A DNA stretch of 64,000 bases from Rhodococcus sovatensis (GTDB lineage: Bacteria > Actinomycetota > Actinomycetes > Mycobacteriales > Mycobacteriaceae). Each line of letters starts with the position of its first letter. Position 1 is the first letter of the stretch. Below, piece by piece: positions 1 through 8,915 of the stretch. The notes beneath the pieces are model-generated. The model ran no database searches. It was not told the origin of the DNA and saw nothing but the letters and a program-made list of their open reading frames with translations. Position numbers and translations under genes: made by a program. The stretch lies in assembly GCF_037327425.1 (NCBI RefSeq), contig NZ_CP147846.1, positions 2,170,001 to 2,234,000 on the forward strand, read 5' to 3'.

Positions 1-950
1 ACTGCGGACTCGGTGTCCGGAATACCCGTGTCCTTCGCTTTCCGATCCGCCATCGACAACAGCCGCCGGATTCGTCCGGCGACGGCATCCTTCGTCATGG
101 GTGGATCCGCGAGTTGCCCGAGCTCTTCCAAAGACGCCTGCCGGTGCTGGACCCGAAGCGAACCGGCAGCGGCAAGATGATCGGGTACGTCTTCCCCGAG
201 TATCAGCAGCGCCCGTTCGACCCTCGCCGCTGCTGCGACTGCTGCGCGAGCCGATCGCCGCAGATTGGCGTCGTCGAAGTTGGCGAGCCGGTTCGCGGTC
301 GCTCGAACTTCTCGTCGCATGCGGCGTTCCTCCCACACCAGCCGGGTGTCCTGCGCGCCCATCCGTGTCAGCAGTGCGCCGATTGCCTCACCGTCGCGCA
401 CCACGACTCGATCTGTTCCCCGCACCTCGCGAGCCTTTGCCGCAACCCCGAGCCTGCGAGCCGCTCCGACGAGCGCCAGGGCGGCCTCCGGACCGGGGCA
501 GCTGATCTCGAGCGCCGAGGACCGGCCGGGCTCGGTGAGCGATCCATGCGCCAGAAAGGCGCCGCGCCACGCCGCTTCGGCGTCGCCGACCGTCCCACCG
601 ACCACCTGAGCCGGGAGACCTCGAACCGGTCGTCCACGCATGTCGAGCAGCCCTGTTTGCCGCGCGAGAGCCTCGCCGTCCTTGGCAACACGTACCACGT
701 ACCGAGAACTCTTGCGCAGTCCGCCGGCACTGAGAACATGCACGTCGGAGGAGTACCCGTACAGGTCGAATATCTCCCGGCGTAGACGTCGAGCGATCGA
801 ACCGAGGTCGACCTCTGCCTCCACCACGACTCGTCCGGCAACGATGTGAAGCCCACCGGCGAACCGCAGAAGAGCCGAAACTTCGGCTCGTCTACAACTC
901 ACCTGAGTGATCGCGAGCCTGCTCAGCTCGTCCTTCACCTCCGCTGTCAT
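1..950 (-). CDS. whiA: WhiA-family regulator, C-terminus cut by window edge
   Basis: Reading leftward from the ATG at 950 the frame begins MTAEVKDELSRLAIT and stays open to base 1, where it ends ...GIPDTESA(V), within a few residues of the usual WhiA C-terminus. WhiA joins a degenerate LAGLIDADG-like domain to a C-terminal helix-turn-helix. In Streptomyces it acts with WhiB on division and sporulation genes; in non-sporulating actinobacteria it is conserved with a less clear role in cell division. The ATG overlaps the yvcK stop in ATGA; a GTG at 956 is the alternative start. Last gene of the uvrC-rapZ-yvcK-whiA run, an order widely conserved in Gram-positive bacteria. The stop codon lies outside the window. 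Confidence 0.93.
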   Translation of the reverse strand, partial: MTAEVKDELSRLAITQVSCRRAEVSALLRFAGGLHIVAGRVVVEAEVDLGSIARRLRREIFDLYGYSSDVHVLSAGGLRKSSRYVVRVAKDGEALARQTGLLDMRGRPVRGLPAQVVGGTVGDAEAAWRGAFLAHGSLTEPGRSSALEISCPGPEAALALVGAARRLGVAAKAREVRGTDRVVVRDGEAIGALLTRMGAQDTRLVWEERRMRREVRATANRLANFDDANLRRSARAAVAAAARVERALLILGEDVPDHLAAAGSLRVQHRQASLEELGQLADPPMTKDAVAGRIRRLLSMADRKAKDTGIPDTESA

Positions 951-1960
951 GGCCACGAAGTGATCCCCTCTCTGCGCGGCACACTCGACGCGGCATCTCC
1001 CTGTGAAGAGACGATGCTACCGAGGGCCGCAGCCAACTTTCCGAAATGATGAGCGTGAGTACCCGATTCGGCGACGTCGACGTACACGACCTCGGCGCCC
1101 AAGCGTGCCGCCGCGCGCGCGAGATGTTCGCGCTCGCCGCCGGGAGGCACGAACGCCGAGTCGACCACCACATGGTCGACGCCGAATTCGGGTGCGTGTT
1201 GGGACAGTACGTGCAGATGTCGTTCCGCGGAGAATCCAGTGGTCTCGCCGAGCTCCGGAGCGAGATTGAGGACCAGTACCTTCTGCGCCGAGGACCGATC
1301 GAGCGCGGTGAGCAGCTCCGGTACGAGAACGTGGGGAATCACACTTGAGAACCACGACCCAGGTCCGAGTACCACGAGATCGGCGGCCGCGATTGCCGCC
1401 ACCGCCTCCGGGGTCGCAGGTGGATCCGACGGCAGCAGTCGAACGCGTCGGACCTTTCCAGGGGTCGTCGCTACCGCGACCTGACCGCGGATGACTCGGC
1501 TGACTCGCGGGTCTTCTTCCAGTCCCGACACATCCGCCTCGATGTCGAGCGGTATGGGCGCCATCGGCACCACTCGCCCGTCGATTCCGAGCAGCCGCGC
1601 TGCCTCGTCCAGCGCCAGCACCGTGTCCCCGAGCACTTCGGTGAGCCCTGCGAGGATCAAGTTGCCGACGGAATGGCCCGCCAATGCGCCCGACCCGCCG
1701 AACCGGTGTTGCATCACGTCGGCCCACATCCGAGTCCGCGGTTCCTCCGACGACAACGCCGCCAATGCCATTCGGAGGTCGCCCGGTGGGAGCATTCCGA
1801 GCTCGGTTCGGAGGCGTCCCGACGATCCGCCGTCGTCGGCAACGGTGACGACGGCAGTCACGTCCGATGCGAGCATCCGAGCGGCGCTGAGCGTCGCGTA
1901 CAGACCGTGGCCGCCACCCAGTGCGACAACCTTCATTCCGGAGCGTGTCGATCCAGTCAT
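947..1960 (-). CDS. yvcK: YvcK/CofD-like gluconeogenesis factor
   Basis: About 337 residues. The N-terminus carries the glycine-rich nucleotide-sugar/phosphate loop VVALGGGHGLYATLSA, followed by VADDGGSSGRLR, typical of the YvcK/CofD-like (UPF0052) fold. In Bacillus and mycobacteria YvcK (CuvA) binds UDP-GlcNAc-type metabolites and is needed for normal cell-wall growth on gluconeogenic carbon sources; the same role is inferred here. The ATG at 1960 was chosen because it overlaps the rapZ stop in ATGA; an open frame upstream to 2071 lies inside rapZ and has no family similarity. The stop overlaps the whiA start, so all three genes look translationally coupled. Confidence 0.93.
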   Translation of the reverse strand: MTGSTRSGMKVVALGGGHGLYATLSAARMLASDVTAVVTVADDGGSSGRLRTELGMLPPGDLRMALAALSSEEPRTRMWADVMQHRFGGSGALAGHSVGNLILAGLTEVLGDTVLALDEAARLLGIDGRVVPMAPIPLDIEADVSGLEEDPRVSRVIRGQVAVATTPGKVRRVRLLPSDPPATPEAVAAIAAADLVVLGPGSWFSSVIPHVLVPELLTALDRSSAQKVLVLNLAPELGETTGFSAERHLHVLSQHAPEFGVDHVVVDSAFVPPGGEREHLARAAARLGAEVVYVDVAESGTHAHHFGKLAAALGSIVSSQGDAASSVPRREGITSWP

Positions 1961-2841
1961 TCGCGGCCCACATCTCGGTGCAAGACGCGCACGGACAGAT
2001 CGTCGTGCCGATCGAGCATGGCTGCCAGCGCTTCGGTCATGGCCACACTCCGGTGCTTGCCACCGGTACATCCAACCGACACGGTCATGTAACTCTTGCC
2101 CTCTCTGCGGTACCCCTCGACCGTCAGTTGCAGAAGGTGGTGGTAGGTCTCCAGGTAGTCCTGGGCACCGTCCTGACCGAGTACGTAGTCACGAACCGCC
2201 GCCTCCCGCCCGGTGTGCTCGCGCAATTCGGGAACCCAGTGAGGGTTCGGCAGAAATCGGACGTCGCAGACGAGATCGGAATCGATCGGCAAGCCGTATT
2301 TGAACCCGAACGATTGCACCGTCACACCGATCATGGCAGCGTCCGTTCCGCCGAACGATGCCTCCACCCTGCGCCTGAGCTGATGCACCGACAGAGACGT
2401 GGTGTCGATGACAAGATCGGCGGCCGCCTTGACCTGGGCCAGACGTTCCCGCTCCGCCGCTATGCCCTCGGTCAAGGTTCCGTCCTGGCCGTCGTTCTGC
2501 AACGGATGGCTTCGACGATTGGACTCGAACCGCTGAATCAGAACGGCATCGGTCGCGTCGAGAAACAGAACCCGATTGCGCACGCCCTTCGTGTCCAGCT
2601 CGCGCACTACCCAACCGAGATCACCGGTGAACAGCCGACTGCGCACGTCCATGACCAGCGCGAGCCGCTCGATTCGCGGCTCGGACTCCAGCCCCAGATC
2701 GATCATCTTGGAAATGAGTTCGGGAGGTAGGTTGTCTGCGACGTACCAGCCCAGATCCTCCAGAACCTTGGCTGCCGTACGGAGTCCGGCGCCCGACAGT
2801 CCCGTAACCAGGGCGACCTCGATATTGTCCGATTCGCTCAC
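1957..2841 (-). CDS. rapZ: RapZ/YvcJ-family nucleotide-binding protein
   Basis: 294 residues starting at a GTG that overlaps the uvrC stop (GTGA). The family has an N-terminal P-loop-like domain and a conserved C-terminal domain, here with VSVGCTGGKHRSVAMTEALA near residues 255-275. In E. coli RapZ is an adaptor that delivers the sRNA GlmZ to RNase E to control glucosamine-6-phosphate synthase; actinobacteria lack GlmZ, so the partner here is unknown. The P-loop reads GLSGAGLRTA, with leucine where the Walker A lysine is expected. Next to yvcK, whose homologues also bind amino-sugar nucleotides, it suggests a shared cell-wall precursor-sensing role (inference). Confidence 0.93.
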   Translation of the reverse strand: MSESDNIEVALVTGLSGAGLRTAAKVLEDLGWYVADNLPPELISKMIDLGLESEPRIERLALVMDVRSRLFTGDLGWVVRELDTKGVRNRVLFLDATDAVLIQRFESNRRSHPLQNDGQDGTLTEGIAAERERLAQVKAAADLVIDTTSLSVHQLRRRVEASFGGTDAAMIGVTVQSFGFKYGLPIDSDLVCDVRFLPNPHWVPELREHTGREAAVRDYVLGQDGAQDYLETYHHLLQLTVEGYRREGKSYMTVSVGCTGGKHRSVAMTEALAAMLDRHDDLSVRVLHRDVGRE

Positions 2842-4940
2842 GTGAACGCCTGCCCTGTCGAAGTTGTCTCGGGCCGACCCCGAACCTGCTCGACGTCATC
2901 ATTGCCCACCTGCGGAAGCGACGTGGCCAAACCTACCTCCTGTCCGGCTTCCGGGTCACCGGCGCCGAGGGCATCGAGAACTGCTTTGGCGGTGGTTTCG
3001 CCGATCCCGGGAACCTCGGTGATCTCGGTGATCGTCGCCTGTTTCAAGTTGGCGACAGACCCGAAGTGGGTTACCAACGCGGTACGCCGGGTCTCCCCCA
3101 GTCCCCGAACCGAATCGAGAGCCGATGCAGTCATCCGCCGAGAGCGCTTACTGCGATGGAAGGTGATGGCGAATCTGTGCGCCTCGTCGCGCACTCGTTG
3201 CAGCAAGTACAGCGATTCACTTGTTCTGGGCAGAATGACTGGATCGGATTCGCCGGGCACCCATACCTCTTCCAAACGCTTCGCGAGCCCGACGACGGCG
3301 ACATCCGTCACGCCCAGCTCGTCGAGCACCTCGGCAGCAGCGGCCACCTGAGGTGCGCCGCCGTCCACGACGAACAGATTCGGCGGATACGCGAAGCGAC
3401 GAGGACGGCCGGTCTGCGGGTCCAGCGACGCTTCGGGAGACAGATCGCCACCCGAGTCGGCTTCGCCGGCATCCGAGCTGTGTCGTAGGAATCGGCGACG
3501 GGTCACCTCGGCGATACTCGCGACATCGTCGGAGTGACCGTCCCCAGCAGCCTCCTTGATGGCGTAGTGCCGATAATCGCTCTTGCGTGGCAGGCCGTCT
3601 TCGAACACCACGAGCGAGGCGACCACATCGGTCCCCTGAACATGCGAAATGTCGATGCACTCGATACGTAGGGGCGCGGAATCGAGATCGAGCGCTTCCT
3701 GGATCCCCTGCAGCGCAGCGGACCTGGATGTGAAGTCACCGGCCCTCTTCAATTTGTGTTGCTGCAGAGCCTCTTTGGCGTTGCGCTCGACGGTTTCAGC
3801 CAACGCCTTCTTGTCGCCGCGCTGCGGCACCCGCAACTGCACGTTCGATCCGCGAAGCGTGGAAAGCCACAGCTGCACTTCGTCCGCATTGGCCGGCAGC
3901 ACGGGCACGAGAACTTCCTTCGGCACCGCATTGGAACTGCCGTCCTCATTGCCCGGGGTCTGGGAAGACAGCGCGGCCTCCTGTCCGTAGAACTGGGTCA
4001 GGAATTGCTCGACGAGAGCCGGTAGATCCGACTGATCGTCGCGTCGTGTCTCGACGACCTCACCAGCTTTCTCCACAACCCATCCGCGCTGACCTCGCAC
4101 ACGGCCACCGCGGACGTGGAACACCTGGACGGCCGCCTCGAGCGGATCGGTGGCGAACGCAACGAGATCGGCATCGGTGCCGTCACCGAGCACCACGGCT
4201 TGCTTCTCGAGTGCTCGCTTCAGTGCACCGACATCGTCGCGCAACCGTGCAGCCGTCTCGAAGTCCAAATTCTCCGACGCGTCCTGCATCTTCTTCTCGA
4301 GTTGCCGAACCAGTTTGTCGGTCTTGCCGGACAGGAAGTCGCAGAAGTCCTCGACTATCCGTCGATGTTCGTCGGCGGTCACTCGGTCGATGCACGGCGC
4401 CGAGCACTTGTCGATGTATCCGAGAAGGCAGGGCCGACCGATCTGCTTGTGACGCTTGAGAACCCCGGTCGAACAAGTGCGTGCCGGAAAAACCCTCAGC
4501 AGCAGATCCAGTGTCTCGCGAATAGCCCACGCGTGCGCGTACGGACCGAAGTACCGCACTCCTTTGCGGCGCGGACCGCGGTACACGAAGAGTCTGGGGT
4601 ATTCCTCGTTCATCGTGACCGCGAGCATCGGATAGCTCTTGTCGTCCCGGTACCGAACGTTGAACCGGGGGTCGAACTCCTTGATCCAGTTGTACTCGAG
4701 TTGTAGTGCCTCGACCTCGGTGGTGACGACCGTCCACTCGACCGATGCCGCGGTGGTGACCATCTGACGGGTACGAGGATGGAGCGAGGCGATGTCGGCA
4801 AAATACGAATTGAGGCGGCTTCGCAGGCTTTTGGCCTTGCCGACGTAGATCACGCGTCCATGGGGATCACGAAATTTGTACACGCCGGGTTCGACCGGGA
4901 TGGTTCCGGTCGCCGGGCGATATGTAGCTGGATCGGACAC
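2838..4940 (-). CDS. uvrC: UvrABC excinuclease subunit C
   Basis: 700 residues from the GTG at 4940 (VSDPATYRPATG). Domains in order: a GIY-YIG nuclease near residues 15-95 (GVYKFRDPHGRVIYVGKAKS), a cysteine cluster (TCSTG, CLLGYIDKCSAPC), a UVR motif that binds UvrB (LDFETAARLRDDVGALKRAL), an RNase H-like UvrC nuclease domain (IECIDISHVQGTDVVASLVV; LFVVDGGAPQV), and C-terminal helix-hairpin-helix repeats (ITEVPGIGETTAKAV). It makes both incisions in nucleotide excision repair. An upstream in-frame start at 5018 would overlap the preceding PH-domain gene by 68 bases and was rejected. Somewhat longer than many homologues owing to a charged, Pro/Gly insertion before the VDGG motif. Confidence 0.96.
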   Translation of the reverse strand: MSDPATYRPATGTIPVEPGVYKFRDPHGRVIYVGKAKSLRSRLNSYFADIASLHPRTRQMVTTAASVEWTVVTTEVEALQLEYNWIKEFDPRFNVRYRDDKSYPMLAVTMNEEYPRLFVYRGPRRKGVRYFGPYAHAWAIRETLDLLLRVFPARTCSTGVLKRHKQIGRPCLLGYIDKCSAPCIDRVTADEHRRIVEDFCDFLSGKTDKLVRQLEKKMQDASENLDFETAARLRDDVGALKRALEKQAVVLGDGTDADLVAFATDPLEAAVQVFHVRGGRVRGQRGWVVEKAGEVVETRRDDQSDLPALVEQFLTQFYGQEAALSSQTPGNEDGSSNAVPKEVLVPVLPANADEVQLWLSTLRGSNVQLRVPQRGDKKALAETVERNAKEALQQHKLKRAGDFTSRSAALQGIQEALDLDSAPLRIECIDISHVQGTDVVASLVVFEDGLPRKSDYRHYAIKEAAGDGHSDDVASIAEVTRRRFLRHSSDAGEADSGGDLSPEASLDPQTGRPRRFAYPPNLFVVDGGAPQVAAAAEVLDELGVTDVAVVGLAKRLEEVWVPGESDPVILPRTSESLYLLQRVRDEAHRFAITFHRSKRSRRMTASALDSVRGLGETRRTALVTHFGSVANLKQATITEITEVPGIGETTAKAVLDALGAGDPEAGQEVGLATSLPQVGNDDVEQVRGRPETTSTGQAFT

Positions 4941-4950
4941 GAAACCCAGG

Positions 4951-5406
4951 CTAGTCGTTGGGTCCGACGGAGTACTTGGCCTCCAACGACCTGAAGGTGC
5001 GAACGGCAGCAACGGCATGGTCGCGATCGTTCGACTGGATGGCCATCACCGGTATGAACTCGTCGTCGGGGATATCGACTCGCGCCCACATCGCTCCGTC
5101 CGGGAAGGACAGCCCACGCACGAGATCCCACTCGATGAGCCGCTCGGAGAAAATGTTTCGTACCGCGACGCCGCTCTTCCCCACACGGACCCGTGGTCGA
5201 GTAAGTAGCAGAGCGACTCCGGCGAGCAGGAAGCCGATTCCGGCCATCGCGACTTGGTCCGCAGTCCTGAAGTAGACCCCGGTCGGCGATACACGCAGCA
5301 GGATTGCAACCGTCGTGTGCGCCACGACGAGCAGCACTGCGGCGGCGATTGCGTACCTGGCGGACTTCTTCGAACGAACCTCGAGATCCCAGTCGCGGCC
5401 GCTCAT
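4951..5406 (-). CDS. PH-domain (bPH-like) membrane protein
   Basis: 151 residues from an ATG overlapping the ribH stop (ATGA at 5403-5406). Two hydrophobic helices near residues 20-40 and 58-75 are followed by a small all-beta segment (VRVGKSGVAVRNIFSERLIEWDLVRGLSF) of the actinobacterial PH-domain family that often sits beside the riboflavin operon. The pattern is a membrane anchor plus a cytosolic PH-like sandwich; ligand and function are unknown. Coupled to ribH on one side and 10 bp from uvrC on the other, it is probably co-transcribed with the rib genes, but no mechanistic link is shown. Confidence 0.82.
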   Translation of the reverse strand: MSGRDWDLEVRSKKSARYAIAAAVLLVVAHTTVAILLRVSPTGVYFRTADQVAMAGIGFLLAGVALLLTRPRVRVGKSGVAVRNIFSERLIEWDLVRGLSFPDGAMWARVDIPDDEFIPVMAIQSNDRDHAVAAVRTFRSLEAKYSVGPND

Positions 5407-5900
5407 CGAAAGTCCTGGTTCGTCCACGGTTGGCGCAGATGCTTGAGCGTCAACGCGGTGTCGATCGCCGCAGCCGCCGCTTGTGCTCCCTTGTCCTCCT
5501 TCGAACCAGGCAGGCCCGAGCGATCGAGTGCCTGCTGCTCGTCGTCGGTGGTCAGGACACCGTTGGTGACGGGTGTGCTCTCGTCGAGAGACACTCGTGT
5601 CAGACCGGCTGTCACGGCGTCACACACGTACTCGAAGTGTGGGGTGCCGCCACGGATGACGACACCGAGCGCGATGACCGCGTCGTGATCACGTGCGAGA
5701 GCCTGCGCGACGACGGGTAGCTCGATGGCGCCTGCGACCCGCACCACCGTCACATCGGTGACGCCGGCTTCGGCGACCTTCTTCTGTGCGCCGTCGAGGA
5801 GAGCCTCGGATACGGTTCGGTGCCACTGACCGGCGACGATGGCGATCTTGAGGCCTGCGGCTCCGTCGAATTCGAGTCTCGGTTCGCCTTCGCCGCTCAC
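5403..5900 (-). CDS. ribH: 6,7-dimethyl-8-ribityllumazine synthase
   Basis: 165 residues from a GTG overlapping the ribBA stop. Condenses 5-amino-6-ribitylamino-uracil with 3,4-dihydroxy-2-butanone 4-phosphate, the penultimate riboflavin step. Family motifs are intact: AIVAGQWHRTVSEALLDGA near the N-terminus, VRVAGAIELPVVAQALA in the substrate site, ALGVVIRGGTPHFEYVCDAV with the catalytic histidine region, and GVLTTDDEQQAL near the C-terminus. Lumazine synthases form pentamers or 60-mers. It sits directly after ribBA, and its substrate is made by ribBA and ribD in the same run. Confidence 0.97.
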   Translation of the reverse strand: MSGEGEPRLEFDGAAGLKIAIVAGQWHRTVSEALLDGAQKKVAEAGVTDVTVVRVAGAIELPVVAQALARDHDAVIALGVVIRGGTPHFEYVCDAVTAGLTRVSLDESTPVTNGVLTTDDEQQALDRSGLPGSKEDKGAQAAAAAIDTALTLKHLRQPWTNQDFR

Positions 5901-7150
5901 GAGAGCCGTCCGCTTTCGTAGTCGTCGAGACCGACGAGATCGTGCCCCATACGATCTCGCTTCGTGCGCAGATAGGTCAAGTTTTCCGCGTTGGCCCGCA
6001 ACGGCATCGGGACACGTTCGGTGACGTGCAGTCCGTACCCGTCGAGTCCGACGCGCTTGGCCGGGTTGTTCGTCAGCAGTCGCATCGAGGAAATACCGAG
6101 GTCGACGAGTATCTGTGCGCCGATTCCGTAATCCCGGGAATCGGCGGGCAGCCCCAACTGGAGGTTGGCATCGACGGTGTCCGAACCGGCATCCTGCAAT
6201 TGGTAGGCCTGCAACTTGTGCAGCAATCCGATTCCGCGTCCCTCGTGTCCACGCATGTACAACACGACGCCGCGTCCCTCCTGCGCGATCATGTCGAGGG
6301 CCGCATCCAGCTGAGGTCCGCAGTCGCAGCGGAGCGAACCGAACACATCGCCGGTGAGGCATTCGGAGTGAACTCGTACGAGGACGTCACTACCGTCGCC
6401 GTCGGGACCCGCGATGTCGCCGCGTACCAGTGCTACGTGCTCGACCTCGTCGTAGACGCTCTGGTATCCGACGGCTCGGAAGGTGCCATGTGCGGTCGGG
6501 ATTCGAGCGTCGGCGATACGCACGACGTGCTTCTCGTGTTTGCGACGCCATGCGATGAGATCGGCAATGGAGATCAGCGCCAGGTCGTGATCGTCGGCGA
6601 ACACCCGAAGCTCGTCCGTCTGTGCCATCGCGCCTTCGTCTTTTTGGCTGACGATCTCGCAGATGACCCCCGCCGGACGTAGATCTGCCATGCGCGCGAG
6701 ATCGACGGCTGCCTCGGTATGGCCGGGTCGGCGAAGCACTCCGCCCTCCTTGGCCCGCAGTGGAACGACGTGGCCCGGCCGGGTGAAGTCGTTCGCGCCC
6801 GTGTTCGCATCGGCGAGAAGCCGCATCGTCGCGGCACGGTCCGACGCCGAGATTCCGGTACCGATTCCTTCTCGTGCGTCGACGGTGACGGTGTACGCCG
6901 TGCCGTGCTTGTCCTGGTTGGTGGCAAACATCGGCGGCAGACCGAGGCGATCGCAATCTTCGCCCGACAGCGGTACACAGAGGTAACCGGAGGTGTAGCG
7001 CACCATGAACGCCACGAGCTCGGGTGTTGCCTTCTCTGCTGCGAAAATCAGATCGCCTTCGTTTTCGCGATCTTCGTCGTCGACTACCACCACCGCTTTA
7101 CCTGCGGCTATGTCGGCGACCGCACGCTCGATACTGTCGAACCTAGTCAC
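5897..7150 (-). CDS. ribBA: Bifunctional DHBP synthase / GTP cyclohydrolase II
   Basis: 417 residues. The N-terminal half (about 1-200) is 3,4-dihydroxy-2-butanone 4-phosphate synthase, with the acidic metal-binding motif DDEDRENEGDLI and the HTEAAVDL segment. The C-terminal half is GTP cyclohydrolase II, with zinc ligands in CLTGDVFGSLRCDCGPQ and the active-site stretch LYMRGHEGRGIGL. One protein therefore supplies both entry branches of riboflavin synthesis, from ribulose 5-phosphate and from GTP. Ordinary length for the fused form. GTGA overlap with ribH downstream and a 77-base gap from ribE upstream; I saw no FMN riboswitch in that gap. Confidence 0.97.
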   Translation of the reverse strand: MTRFDSIERAVADIAAGKAVVVVDDEDRENEGDLIFAAEKATPELVAFMVRYTSGYLCVPLSGEDCDRLGLPPMFATNQDKHGTAYTVTVDAREGIGTGISASDRAATMRLLADANTGANDFTRPGHVVPLRAKEGGVLRRPGHTEAAVDLARMADLRPAGVICEIVSQKDEGAMAQTDELRVFADDHDLALISIADLIAWRRKHEKHVVRIADARIPTAHGTFRAVGYQSVYDEVEHVALVRGDIAGPDGDGSDVLVRVHSECLTGDVFGSLRCDCGPQLDAALDMIAQEGRGVVLYMRGHEGRGIGLLHKLQAYQLQDAGSDTVDANLQLGLPADSRDYGIGAQILVDLGISSMRLLTNNPAKRVGLDGYGLHVTERVPMPLRANAENLTYLRTKRDRMGHDLVGLDDYESGRLS

Positions 7151-7227
7151 GTCCTACGCTCCATACGTCTTGTTCTGGACCCGGAATATGCGGTGCAGAT
7201 ACATCTTCACAGTACTTTCCGGCACAC

Positions 7228-7854
7228 CTAGTCTGCGGCGAGGGTCTGCAGTCGCTCGACATACTTGGCGATAACGTCGACCTCGAGATTGACCGGGGTT
7301 CCGACGTCGGAACGGCCCAATGTGGTCAGGTCGAGTGTGGTGGGAATCAACGAGATCTCGAACCAGTGTTCGGCGTTGTCGTCCTGACCGAGGCCCGACA
7401 CCGTCAACGACACTCCGTCGACTGTGATCGATCCCTTTTCCACGACGTACCGGGCGACCGACGTCGGCATCGCGACCCTCACGACAGTCCAGTTCGCGGA
7501 GGGCGCGAGGCTCACGACGGTGCCCGTTCCGTCGACGTGACCTTGCACGAGATGACCACCGAGCCTGCTGCCGAGGGATGCCGCGCGTTCGAGGTTGACC
7601 CGGCTGCCGACCTCCAGACGTTGCAAGCTCGACCGATTCAGCGTCTCCTGCATGACATCAGCGGTGAACGCGCCGTCGGCCAGGACATCGACGACCGTGA
7701 GGCAGACGCCGTTGACTGCGATGGAATCCCCATGACCGGCATCCGAGGTCACAATCGGGCCCTTGACGGTGAAACGTGCCGCGTCGGTGAGGTCTTCTTT
7801 GCCGACGATCTCGCCGAGTTCTTCGACTATTCCGGTGAACACTGTTGTTCTCAC
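7228..7854 (-). CDS. ribE: Riboflavin synthase (alpha chain)
   Basis: Two lumazine-binding barrels in tandem, the first opening with FTGIVEELGEI and containing VNGVCLTVVDV, the second with VQGHVDGTGTV and VDGVSLTVSGL. The enzyme dismutates two lumazine molecules to riboflavin. The annotated start is a GTG overlapping the ribD stop (GTGA), giving 208 residues; a second GTG at 7842 would give the more usual (M)FTGIVEE start, and a purine-rich AGAAGTGAG lies just before it, so either is possible. The gene symbol may appear as ribC in other annotations. Confidence 0.95.
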   Translation of the reverse strand: MRTTVFTGIVEELGEIVGKEDLTDAARFTVKGPIVTSDAGHGDSIAVNGVCLTVVDVLADGAFTADVMQETLNRSSLQRLEVGSRVNLERAASLGSRLGGHLVQGHVDGTGTVVSLAPSANWTVVRVAMPTSVARYVVEKGSITVDGVSLTVSGLGQDDNAEHWFEISLIPTTLDLTTLGRSDVGTPVNLEVDVIAKYVERLQTLAAD

Positions 7855-8915
7855 TTCTCTTCGGCGAGCCGGTCTGGCTCGCGGACTGCACCTTCTCGGA
7901 TGGGAACCGCGCTGACGACGACGTCCGACCCGAGTACGGCAACGCTCTCGATCGAGAACCTCTTGGCGTCGGAGATTGTTCCGACTCCCGCATTCTCCAC
8001 CGCTGCGGACCCGGCGCCCAGGACGACCGGGGCGATGTACGCCACGACGCGGTCGACGAGGCCTGCGGCAAGGAACGCACCTGCCAGTCGGGGGCCACCT
8101 TCGAGCAGAACGTCGGTGTGCTCGGCCAGCGCATCGATCACGACTTGCGGATCGCGGGTGCGCAGGAACGTCGTGGGGGCATCGGCGTTGCGAATGCGCG
8201 CAGACGCAGCAATGTCGCGTTCACCTACGACGACCCGAACTGGCTGATGAGGCGAATTCGACCCGTCGGGAAAGCGCGCAGTCAGCAGCGGATCGTCGGC
8301 CTCGACGGTCCCGGTCCCCACGATGATGGCGTCGAGCTTGGCTCGCTGCGCGTGGACATGGGCTCGAGCGTCGGGGCCGGTGATCCATTGACTCGTGCCA
8401 TCCTGCGCCGCGCTTCGACCGTCGAGGCTGGCGGCGTACTTGAAGGTGATGTGAGGACGGCCGGTTCGCTGCTTGTGCAACCAGGCCCTCAACGGGCCCT
8501 GCTCGGCGGCATCGGCCCCCAGCCCCGACTCGACGTCCACTCCTGCGCCTTCGAGCGTCCGGGCGCCGCCTCTGGCCAGGGGATTCGGATCGGACACAGC
8601 GTAGACAACCCGGGCGATTCCCGCTTCGACGAGGGCCTGAGAACACGGACCGGTACGGCCGGTGTGGTTGCACGGCTCCAACGTCACTACCGCGGTGCCG
8701 CCACGCGCCTTCTCCCCTGCTCTCTGCAACGCAACGATTTCTGCGTGCGCCCCGCCAGGCGGACGGGTGGAACCGACTCCGACGACGACACCGTCGGCAT
8801 CGAGAACGACTGCGCCGACCGGCGGATTGGGACTCGTTCGGCCTCGTGCCGCTTCGGAGGCTTCGATGGCGATCGCCATCGCGTCGCCTTCACTGACGCG
8901 GCCGTCCGTCACCAT
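7851..8915 (-). CDS. ribD: Bifunctional pyrimidine deaminase/reductase RibD
   Basis: 354 residues. The N-terminal zinc-dependent deaminase domain (about 1-145) has the HAE motif (GAHAEIVAL) and the PCxnC motif (EPCNHTGRTGPCSQAL). The C-terminal half is a DHFR-like NADPH reductase (ITFKYAASLDGRSA; LLEGGPRLAGAFLAAGLVD). It carries out the second and third steps of riboflavin formation from GTP. The ATG shares a base with the rpe stop (TGATG), indicating coupled translation with rpe. Confidence 0.96.
   Translation of the reverse strand: MVTDGRVSEGDAMAIAIEASEAARGRTSPNPPVGAVVLDADGVVVGVGSTRPPGGAHAEIVALQRAGEKARGGTAVVTLEPCNHTGRTGPCSQALVEAGIARVVYAVSDPNPLARGGARTLEGAGVDVESGLGADAAEQGPLRAWLHKQRTGRPHITFKYAASLDGRSAAQDGTSQWITGPDARAHVHAQRAKLDAIIVGTGTVEADDPLLTARFPDGSNSPHQPVRVVVGERDIAASARIRNADAPTTFLRTRDPQVVIDALAEHTDVLLEGGPRLAGAFLAAGLVDRVVAYIAPVVLGAGSAAVENAGVGTISDAKRFSIESVAVLGSDVVVSAVPIREGAVREPDRLAEEK

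Noticed and set aside
7151..7227. Possible FMN riboswitch between ribBA and ribE
   Set aside because: Too short for the RFN element and none of its conserved blocks is visible.
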